Part shown: one piece after another, positions 1-10,061 of the stretch
Layout: each line of letters begins with the position of its first letter
Numbering within the stretch: position 1 is the first letter of the stretch
From: Symbiodinium natans
Taxonomy: Eukaryota > Sar > Dinophyceae > Suessiales > Symbiodiniaceae
Direction: 5' to 3'
Assembly (NCBI GenBank): GCA_905221605.1
Contig: CAJNDS010001717.1
Span: 1-10,061 of the forward strand
DNA length: 10,061 nt
Notes under the pieces: generated by a model
What the model was told of the DNA's origin: nothing
The model's input: the letters and a program-made list of their open reading frames with translations, nothing else
Databases searched by the model: none
Made by a program: the position numbers and the translations under genes

Positions 1-60
1 AAGGGGGGAGGGAGGGGAGGGAGGGGAGAGAGGTAGGGGAGAGAGGGGGGAGAGGGAGAG
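1..60. repeat. Purine-rich G/A simple repeat at window edge
   Basis: The first 60 bases are almost entirely G and A, in runs such as GGGAGGGAGGGGAGGG. Repeated G-runs of three or more make a G-quadruplex or triplex possible on this strand. No coding meaning is seen. It abuts the open frame of the retroelement remnant that starts at about 59. Confidence 0.85.
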
Positions 61-343
61 TGTTGTCAGCTTCGCAGTGAAGATTGGCCCCAGGCTCTTT
101 CTGCTTGCTAAATTGCGTCGTGGCGAAGTTCCTGCTCCAAAGGCTGTTGCTTCCACCATGACTGAAGTTGAGGCTGAGATGTTGGTAGCAGCGCAAGCTT
201 AGCATTTTTGAAGGCGCATCCTTGACGTGCGTGGTCGGTGATTGGCAGTCGATGGTGGTGTCTTGGACGTCTGCGAAGAGATCGCAGCTAGGGTCGTGGA
301 TGCTGATCTCCCCACCGTCGTTGCAGGTGATGTAAATGCTTAG
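59..343 (+). pseudogene. Endonuclease (EEP-type) remnant of retroelement
   Basis: One frame from 59 to the stop at 341-343 reads as protein apart from internal stops at 200, 209 and 239. Its best part, from about 251, reads DGGVLDVCEEIAARVVDA and ends in LPTVVAGDVNA. The hydrophobic-GDxN pattern is what the exonuclease/endonuclease/phosphatase fold carries at its GDFN catalytic motif, and LINE endonucleases use this fold. The earlier part (FLLAKLRRGEVPAPKAVAS and following) has no assigned domain. There is no start codon upstream, because the purine tract precedes it. The call rests on one motif plus the company of the downstream pieces. Confidence 0.42.
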
Positions 344-697
344 CTGAGGCGGCCGGCTTGGAGTATAAGTGGCTGCCTGGTCTCAAGATCTGGGCGCACG
401 TAGTTGTCGAGCAGAATCCGCGGTGCATGCTCAGCTGCGCTGGGGAGCCACTGAGTCTCCTTATGTCGCACAGCTACCGCAGACCCTCTTTCACCTCAGT
501 CTTGGACGCGAGGCTGTGCACAATCAGAGGTGTCTCGTTATGCAGGAGTGAGTGTCTTAGCGTCGTGTGGATCTTGATATTGGTACCGTTGATAGCACGC
601 CGCTTCATTCTTGTATAGCGGCTTTGGCTCGGCCATGCGACACTGTGGCTGAACCTAGTTCTGGGCCCCGGGCCGCGGGCATTCCAGCCTCCCGCGC

Positions 698-915
698 TTG
701 TATGTTTTGTTGTTATTTTCCAGCTTGCTTTCTGGTTGATTATCATTTGCATTTTTCGATATTAATTGATTTTTATTTGATTTTTATTTGTTTTTTATTT
801 GATTTTCAGTTGACTTTTATTTGATTTGTTCCTATTTTTTTGACCGGTTTTGGGTGCCTATTTTTTTCAATTTTGACTTTTCTCGACTTTTTTTCGATTT
901 TACGTTTTTTGCTGA
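698..915. repeat. T-rich tract with TTTTTATTTGAT-like tandem units
   Basis: The + strand is strongly T-rich here. Around 765-830 it has imperfect tandem copies of a 10-12 bp unit resembling TTTTTATTTGAT, followed by runs of seven T. It interrupts the retroelement remnant and differs sharply in composition from both sides. It could be a decayed tail, an inserted element or intron-like sequence. No coding potential is seen. Confidence 0.7.
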
Positions 916-1521
916 ACTTGGGGCCATCTCTGTCTTAAAAAGGAGTTCATTTTAATAAGTTTAGCAGATGCCGCGGGCCGTGCTCAGGCGAAAGTCCTTG
1001 GAGGTGTCTTGGCTTTCTGCCCGCGGGCGCCGCAGCCATCTTAAGGTGCAAGGTTTTTGGCGATGTCTTAGCAAGCTTGCAGGCGACGTGGCCACTTCTT
1101 TTGCTGGAGGCTTCTGCATGCAGCTTCTTCCTCCTGAAGTTCGACTCTTACCAGGCAGAGGTCTCTTATCGCGAAGATCCTTCACTTCAAGATGGATGTT
1201 TTCGACCTCTAGCATGTCTCTTCTATTTCTAGTGGACAGTAGCGCAGCTGATGGGGGTGCTACTTGTCCTACTTTGTGTGAGTTGACGCAATTCTGAGCT
1301 GGCTGTTTTAGAGTCCATCCGTGAGTACGTGTACGAGCTCACCAAAGTATGAGTACCTCTCCACGGCTTCGTCTCGTTTGGTTTGCATTCGTGAGACACG
1401 CGACGGTTGCCGAGGTGTCTTTCGTCACAGCAGGATTCTAGTTCGCGCGGGCTCTGCTGGTCCTGGTTCTTGCTCGTTCACTTCTATCCAGCGGTGTCCT
1501 CAGTAGCGGCCGTCTCAAAAG

Positions 1522-1728
1522 ATGTGGCCTAGAGTTTGGACTTGCGTTCGGGATGATTGGGAGCGCGCTGTACGCAATGGAGATACCAAAGAGATGTGGC
1601 GTCTTTGGAGCTCCGCTTTGGAAGGAGCAGGGGGGGGTAGCGGCTGGCCTGCTAAGAGCTTTTGCGTTTGCAGCCCTGAGCTTCGCAACATGGACTTGGT
1701 GTTCAAGGACCCAAAGCATCTCGCGTGA
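1522..1728 (+). pseudogene. Linker segment between endonuclease and RT of retroelement
   Basis: An open frame from an ATG to a TGA (68 codons) contains RDDWERAVRNGDTKEMWRLW. This matches my recollection of the W..A...GD....W..W segment between endonuclease and reverse transcriptase in dinoflagellate retroelement proteins. An overlapping frame (about 1680-1895) continues with an Arg/His-rich stretch, HHEHRRHRVRRR, then LRDTGVRGLREGLAEID, and may be the same protein after a frameshift. A third overlapping frame (1442-1738) is hydrophobic (GLEFGLAFGMIGSALYAMEI) and open, and I cannot exclude that it is the real one. No intact gene is claimed. Confidence 0.35.
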
Positions 1729-1893
1729 CTCATCATGAGCATCGCCGTCATCGTGTGAGGCGCAGGGCCTCAGGGCTGGTCATGTTGCGCGACACGGGGG
1801 TCCGTGGACTTCGAGAGGGTCTTGCTGAAATTGATGCTGAGGAGCGAGGACATGCTACAAGTGCTGGATTCGGAAGGAGGCTAAGGAGACGTA

Positions 1894-2229
1894 GGTAACA
1901 TCGATAACACGGTCGATGCGGCTGAGTTGGTGGCCGTCTTTGCAGTAGGAAAAGCAGCTCAGGCTGCATGCGTGGTTCCTTTGTGTATTCTTACAGATCA
2001 CGGGAGAGGTCCTGTTCAATAGTAGGCCTTCCTGCGACAAGAGATCTCTTTGGATTGCTCTTAAGGAGGCTCATCGAGAATCAGGTCTCAATTATTGAGC
2101 TGGGTCCCGAATCATGGAAAAGACGTTGTCGTGCCGCCCGATGGGAGGGATCTTACTGTGGAAGCAGAGCAGACGGTTGCGCTGCTGCGCGTGGCGCTAT
2201 GCACTTGCTTATTCCTTGGGTGTCAGCTT
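1894..2229 (+). pseudogene. RNase H domain remnant with two frameshifts
   Basis: The RNase H signature reads across two + frames. Frame one (1894-2019) has GNIDNTVDAAELVAVFAVGK and then CILTDHGRG; the Glu of AEL (1924) and the Asp of TDH (1996) match the second and third carboxylates of RNase H. The sense then moves to the next frame (2003-2095) with SRPSCDKRSLWIALKEAH, and back to the first frame (2083-2229) with LLSWVPNHGKDVVVPP. WVPNHGK corresponds to the W-x-P-x-H-x-K motif that supplies the late catalytic His. The two shifts compensate, so total drift is zero. Stops at 2020, 2096 and 2230 prevent expression as written. The first Asp strand was not found upstream, consistent with an internal deletion. 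Sequencing error is an alternative cause of the shifts. Confidence 0.55.
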
Positions 2230-2380
2230 TGAGGCAGAGGCGGCAGCGAGTTGTGTAAATCGTCAAGCTCAAGATCCAAGCTTTTGAATCTTTGCACGTT
2301 CAATTTCTTGCGGCTGCAGGAGCAGCCGGAGTTGGTATGTGGGGTGAAGACGGTGTCATCTTGTCTAGTGTGTTTGTGTG

Positions 2381-2496
2381 CATGAATGGCATGAAATTGC
2401 AATGAAATGCAATGAAATGGAATGAAATGGAATGAAATGGAATGAAATGGAATGAAATGGAATGAAATAGAATGAAATGGAATGAAATGGAATGAA
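2381..2496. repeat. AATGAAATGG 10-bp tandem minisatellite
   Basis: From 2401 the unit AATGAAATGG runs for about 9.6 copies. Only two units vary (AATGAAATGC at 2401 and AATGAAATAG at 2461). Related degenerate units start at about 2381. Each 10-mer is itself two near-identical pentamers (AATGA, AATGG). The near-identity of the units suggests recent expansion. The antisense open frame here (repeated FHFIPFHSIS) is only a product of the repeat. Confidence 0.95.
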
Positions 2497-2529
2497 CAAA
2501 ATTGAGGTGAGTGAATGACTGGTGGGGGG

Positions 2530-2860
2530 TTCCATCTGTTGGTCGTTGATTGGCCTTGTTTTGATCTTGTGCTCACACTCATGTTCGTTGGTTGCTCATG
2601 TCGTTGCTGCTCGTTGTTTGTTTTATTGTTTATTTGTTCCTTCGTTTGATTGTTTGGCTTCGTGTGCTTGGTTTTGTTTTTTTGTTTCTGGTTGGTGTGT
2701 TTGTTTGTTTGTTTGTGCTAGCACGGGCGCATGGTTACCTGCTTGCTTGCTAGTGGCTAGCGATTGTCGTTCGTGTGTGCGTGTGTGCGTGTATGTTGTC
2801 TGTTCGTTGTCTTGTTGTTTGTGTTCTTGCTTGTTGGTTCGTCTTTGACGCGCTGAAAGC
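2530..2860. repeat. GT-rich low-complexity tract
   Basis: The + strand is dominated by G and T in short words such as TTTGTTTGTTTG (about 2699-2716) and TGTGCGTGTGTGCGTGT (about 2775-2792). An open frame here (2522-2848) gives a Cys/Leu/Val-rich product because the TGT, TTG and GTT words lack stops. I do not regard it as a gene. Confidence 0.8.
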
Positions 2861-2900
2861 CGTGCCTCACGGGTTGAAGAGTCGATCTCATAGCCTAGTT

Positions 2901-2951
2901 ATATATATATACACATGTACATATATACATATATGTATATATGTGTACATG
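2901..2951. repeat. TA run and 26-bp perfect palindrome
   Basis: A TA run (2901-2911) leads into a perfect 26-bp palindrome at 2919-2944 made of ACATATATACATA and its complement. The symmetry extends to CATGTAC (2914-2920) and GTACATG (2945-2951) with a 2-nt offset. It could extrude as a cruciform, or it could simply be an unstable TA/TG microsatellite. No gene is associated. Confidence 0.85.
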
Positions 2952-3234
2952 CCTTATAGTCGCGGGTGTACCACCTAATCAGCAACGTCTGATCCAACAA
3001 GGACTTCGCACACTCTAAACATGTAGAAAGCCAAGCCCTGCACCCAAACACATTACAGTTGGCGATTTCGCGGGCGCGCGCCACTGTATTTAACTCTGGA
3101 CAGCCTTTACGGCTATTTCAATTTAAGCCCCGATAATCTTTAATGACCCCTGAGTTTTGCCTATAATTACCCTAGATCATCCCAAAACCCTCTTTTCAAA
3201 CCTTGAAACCCTACCCAAGCCCGAAGCCTCCAAG

Positions 3235-7425
<4,191 letters not shown>

Positions 7426-8215
7426 GTGCGATCGAAGGATCGCAGAGTCATGCTCGTGCCGCAAAGCTGTTCAGACCAGTGATGACCTTGACTGCTCCCG
7501 CAAGCCACAAGAGGGCGCAGCCGGGGGAATTCATTCCTTGCAAGCTTTCAAGAAGATCTTGAAGGCAGGCCGAGCATGAAGTGGTACCAACTTTTCACAG
7601 TTGGCGGGAGAGATCACAAACGAGCGTGAATGAGGACTCATCAGTACCGGATCTGCACAGACATGCCAAATCACAAATGACTCCCTTGGGGCCGGCGGGG
7701 GCGGAGATGGGTAGTTTCGATGAGTTGAGAATACTCCGTGCCGTGTTTTCTGAGACAAGACATGTGTCAGATTGTGTCAGCACGAAACCTCCACAACAAC
7801 ACCAAATTATAGCAACGTGCAACTGGGCCCGCTCATGTTGCTGAATCCAAATTGCAGCCACGCTCTGATTGAGTGTGGTACATGGACGGGACTTAAAGGG
7901 CGGCTCTCATTGTACAAGGTTCCCATTGTTTCCCGAAATTGAGATAAGCTCCTTGCCAAAACAAACGAAGCAGAAATGACCAGTGACCAGTAAAGGAGCA
8001 TCAAGCCAAATCTGCTTTCGCAGGTCAACGCCTCGTTACTTGTGCCCATGCAAGAATGCCTTAAAGTAAGGTTACTGGCGCTGAATCCGCACTTGTGGCT
8101 TTCTTGTATGACTCTCTGCGACTTTGTGAGTGACAACCGCAGCTCGGATTTAGCTTGCTTTGTGTGCATCTCGCTGAGGGAATACCGGGAGTACCCCAGT
8201 TTGCCACTTGCAGCC
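7426..8215. other. Spacer between beta-tubulin and methyltransferase
   Basis: About 790 bp after the beta-tubulin stop contain no recognised gene, RNA or repeat. The beta-tubulin 3' UTR and the methyltransferase 5' UTR must lie here. No AATAAA signal was noted, which is unremarkable in dinoflagellates. No spliced-leader relic (CCATTTTGGCTCAAG) was found. The methyltransferase frame stays open upstream to at least 8042, so an upstream coding exon or longer N-terminus cannot be ruled out. Confidence 0.6.
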
Positions 8216-9338
8216 ATGGTGTTCGCGCAGGTCGCCGCTTGGTTGCTTACGTTTTCAAGCATTTGCAGCCACGCCATGAAGATCCTGCAGGACCAGCAGG
8301 CAGCCAGTACAGATGCCATTGCAAAGTGCTACAGCGGTCCGGAGCAGAAGGTGTGGGAACTGGTCATGGGCAAGCAGATTGACATCGGCGGCGCATCTTC
8401 CACTTTGGAGCTGGCAAAGAGAGCTCATGTGGGGCCAGGGATGAAGGGAGTTGAGTTGAATTGCAACAACGGCGGAGGCATGCGTTGCCTGGTTCGCCTT
8501 GCAGGAGTGGACTCGATGATTGGCGTGGACCTCACGAAGTCTGTGGTGGAGACGGGCAGACAGAGGACAGAGGAGGAGGGGCTCGGTGACAAGATCAAGT
8601 TCATCAACAAGAACTCCTTGGAGAACGGCCTCCCTGAAACTTGGGCTCCATTTGGAATAGGAGAAATGTAGGGAATCAGGGGGGAGTCGCGAAGTCGTAG
8701 CAGCAAATGCAAGAATTGATGCGACTATCGATGCAAACTTATGCAGATGTGGTGCATATTGCGTTCTTTTGTACTTTGCATATACCAGTGGTAGGTCCTA
8801 TCACGTTCGAAACGTTTCTCACGCAGCACACAGAGGTTGTTGCTTTTTGTCAAACGCTCAGGACGCCTCCGCTGATTTTGTATACAGCAAGGATGCTTGG
8901 TGCTACATGCCTGACAAGCAGCTGATCATTGACCAGGCTGCTCGCATCGTCAAGCCCGGCGGAAAAGTCATGTTTACTGACTGGATCGAGGGTGAAGGCC
9001 TGTCTGACGCAGAGGCCCAGAAATACCTGAGCCTGATGACATTCCCTGCCATCCCAACAGTGGAGGAGTATGCTCAAATGCTGAGGAAGGCAGGTTTTGA
9101 GGTTGAGATTGCAGAGAACAGCGGTCGCTTCTCACCTGCCATGGACAGCTACTTGCACATGTTGAAGTTGCAGGCCGTCTATGATGCCAAGAAGTTGTTG
9201 AACTGGGATGAAGAAGCTTACAACAAGTTGATCTCTGACTTTGAGTTCATGGCACAGCTTGCCAAGGAAGGCAAAATCATTCAGGGAATGTTTGTGGGCC
9301 GCAAGAGAGCAGCAAGCGATGTGCATGATGAGATCTGA
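8216..9338 (+). CDS. Class I SAM methyltransferase, SDMT-like, two exons
   Basis: The enzyme should transfer a methyl group from S-adenosylmethionine. Whole-length resemblance is to bacterial and protist methyltransferases related to sarcosine/dimethylglycine N-methyltransferase, which make glycine betaine; the substrate is inferred. Exons 8216-8635 and 8862-9338 join to 298 residues. Visible motifs: GPEQKVWELVMGKQIDIGG near the N-terminus; SAM-binding motif I GVELNCNNGGG (78-88); acidic ribose contact in MIGVD (Asp105); DASADFVYSKDAWCYMPDK (141-159); RIVKPGGKVMFTDWIEG (168-184); and a C-terminal GKIIQGMFVGRKR. The join GLP|DASADFV restores a peptide that is continuous in the family. The ATG at 8216 lies in GCAGCCATGG, a good context, and gives a hydrophobic N-terminus (VFAQVAAWLLTF). 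The ATG at 8276 would give 278 residues, nearer the bacterial length. It could act on another small amine. Confidence 0.88.
8636..8861 (+). other. Methyltransferase intron (GA-AG, 226 bp)
   Basis: The donor is CTCCCT|GAAACTTGG and the acceptor is ACGCTCAG|GACGCC, phase 0. No GT or GC donor gives the expected GLPDASADFV join. If retained, the frame stops at 8669-8671. The first nine bases equal those of beta-tubulin intron 2. A 10-bp palindrome GAAACGTTTC lies at about 8809-8818. Confidence 0.85.
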
Positions 9339-9440
9339 GAGCCACTGCAAGACACGGGTTCTTCGCAATCCGGCCAATCTAGTGATCAGAACTAGCAGAA
9401 CGCAAAATGGCGCAAAAAGAAAGGACATATGGCAAGATCT
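9339..9440. other. Methyltransferase 3' flank
   Basis: A normal-composition stretch of about 100 bp follows the stop codon and probably holds the 3' UTR. No polyadenylation signal is recognised. Confidence 0.5.
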
Positions 9441-9780
9441 CCATCGAAAATGAATTCGGATATTTTGATGAAATGTCCGATGATTTCATTCACTATACGA
9501 TTGTTCTATTACTTGAAAATTGAAAATCATGATTGCCGAAGAAGGCGAAGGAATGATTAATTTTCATGAACGGAGATAAATGTTCTATTATACCACTCAG
9601 GAATAATATCGATAATTTGGAATTATTTTTGCGATTTGGTGATATTTAAATGGAAATGATGTAAATATATGAGTCTTTTTAAATAATATTTCTATCGATA
9701 TTTAAGATTCTATTGATATATATATATATATATATATTAAGATTATGGAAGAGATTATTTAATCTACTCTATAAGTTGCT
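9440..9780. other. AT-rich island of unknown origin
   Basis: Composition changes abruptly to A/T-rich for about 340 bp and returns to GC-rich at about 9781. It has no long open frame. Inside are a small hairpin (9456-9480, TCGGATATTT with AAATGTCCGA, one mismatch) and an (AT)n run at its end. No terminal inverted repeats or target duplications were found. It could be a decayed non-autonomous element or an organelle-derived insertion; nothing visible decides this. Confidence 0.6.
9716..9739. repeat. (AT)12 dinucleotide repeat
   Basis: Twenty-four bases of uninterrupted alternating A and T lie at the downstream end of the AT-rich island. Confidence 0.95.
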
Positions 9781-9821
9781 ACGGTCAAACCAGCCCTATG
9801 CGGTGCGTCACGCCTCGGAGT

Positions 9822-9906
9822 GCCCCAGCCCCAAAATTTGCCGGAAATTTCTGGACCCCGGCGAGCAAGCCGACCCAAAATTTCCGGCAAATTTTGGGGC
9901 TTGGGC
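9822..9906. repeat. Near-perfect inverted repeat, 29-bp arms
   Basis: The left arm 9822-9850 and right arm 9878-9906 are complementary at 28 of 29 positions. The inner 24 are perfect and include CCCCAAAATTTGCCGGAAAT and its complement. The loop is 27 nt and GC-rich. The hairpin could form in DNA or RNA. It stands at the head of a cluster of related palindromes. Confidence 0.95.
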
Positions 9907-10061
9907 TGTGCCCTTTGAAAGGCTGGGCCTCTTCGACGGCCGCAAGCCGGATTCGCTCCCCTAAATTTCTGGAAAATTTCTGGTTCCGGGTAGCCCGAAG
10001 CCTCGGTCCCTAAATTTCCGGAAAATTTGCTTAATCGCTTTCCTAAATTTTCCGAAAATTT
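9829..10061. repeat. Cluster of AAATTT-CCGG-AAATTT palindromic repeats
   Basis: Five related short elements occur: 9829-9850, 9876-9899, 9961-9979 (CTAAATTTCTGGAAAATTT), 10010-10028 (CTAAATTTCCGGAAAATTT) and 10043-10061 (CTAAATTTTCCGAAAATTT). The spacers are unequal (25, 61, 30 and 14 bp) and GC-rich, and two of them share GCAAGCCG. The cluster continues to the window edge. It looks like a dispersed nuclear palindrome family; the variable spacers, the variable repeats and the eukaryotic context exclude a CRISPR array. Confidence 0.85.

Larger units (their letters stand above)
59..2260 (+). mobile_element. Decayed non-LTR (LINE-like) retroelement remnant
   Basis: Three coding-like pieces occur in order on the + strand. 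The first is an endonuclease-type segment ending in VVAGDVNA (59-343). The second is a linker-like segment containing DDWERAVRNGDTKEMW (1522-1728). The third is an RNase H-like segment with an AEL, a TDH and a WVPNHGK motif (1894-2229). This order fits endonuclease/reverse transcriptase/RNase H proteins of dinoflagellate non-LTR elements. Between the pieces the frame changes and stops occur, so the copy is dead. No reverse transcriptase motif was found, and only about 170 bp separate the linker and RNase H parts, so that domain looks deleted or decayed past recognition. The stretch 344-1520 has many short open frames but no domain I recognise. The outer limits are approximate; no poly-A tail or target duplication was identified. 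Confidence 0.5.

Noticed and set aside
1331-1355. VYELTK resembling the beta-tubulin VPELTQ peptide
   Set aside because: Only three residues match, a stop follows two codons later, and neighbouring sequence shows no tubulin similarity.
2223-2582. 119-codon open frame on the - strand
   Set aside because: About a third is the translated minisatellite (FHFIPFHSIS repeated); the remainder has no recognisable motif.
2522-2848. Cys/Val/Leu-rich 108-codon frame that could look like a membrane protein
   Set aside because: Arises from GT-rich low-complexity DNA lacking stop words; no conserved features.
7426-8215. Search for a spliced-leader relic, tRNA or snoRNA in the spacer
   Set aside because: No CCATTTTGGCTCAAG-like word, no cloverleaf and no convincing C/D box pair was seen by eye.
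7807-8319. 170-codon open frame on the - strand
   Set aside because: It runs antisense into the methyltransferase first exon, shows no family motif, and its openness follows from the composition of the opposite strand.
9829-10061. CRISPR-like appearance of palindromes and spacers
   Set aside because: Repeats vary, spacers range from 14 to 61 bp, no cas genes are present, and the window is eukaryotic nuclear DNA.

Overview
The window looks like nuclear DNA of a dinoflagellate. Two spliced genes can be rebuilt. Their introns start with GC, GA or GT, and every one ends in AG followed by a G in the exon, which is the known dinoflagellate pattern. TTTAGGG/CCCTAAA telomere-type repeats are scattered through the middle. 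All recognisable coding pieces lie on the + strand, matching the unidirectional gene order known in this group. The exact genus cannot be told from the sequence.

Layout. (1) Positions 1-2260: a purine-rich tract, then a decayed non-LTR (LINE-like) retroelement. It has an endonuclease-like remnant, a linker segment and a frameshifted RNase H remnant; no reverse transcriptase is recognisable. A T-rich stretch (about 698-915) interrupts it. (2) 2260-3234: simple-sequence DNA, with a 10-bp AATGAAATGG minisatellite, a GT-rich tract and a TA-rich palindrome. (3) 3235-7425: the last eight exons of a beta-tubulin gene, encoding an unbroken 146 residues (about M300 to G445) and the stop codon. One exon is only 22 nt long. 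The seven introns carry C-rich or G-rich telomere-like repeats in both orientations. The exons for residues 1-299 were not found. (4) 7426-8215: spacer. (5) 8216-9338: a two-exon class I SAM-dependent methyltransferase resembling the sarcosine/dimethylglycine methyltransferase-like family, with one GA-AG intron. (6) 9339-10061: a short spacer, an AT-rich island ending in an (AT)n run, and a cluster of AAATTT-CCGG-AAATTT palindromes that includes a near-perfect 29-bp-arm hairpin.

The two genes are functionally unrelated: one is cytoskeletal, the other probably acts in small-molecule methylation such as osmolyte synthesis. The notable features are the intron structure (mixed donors, a 22-nt microexon, telomere-type arrays inside introns) and the retroelement and palindrome debris around the genes. 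None of the 100-190 residue uninterrupted frames outside these genes looks like a real gene.
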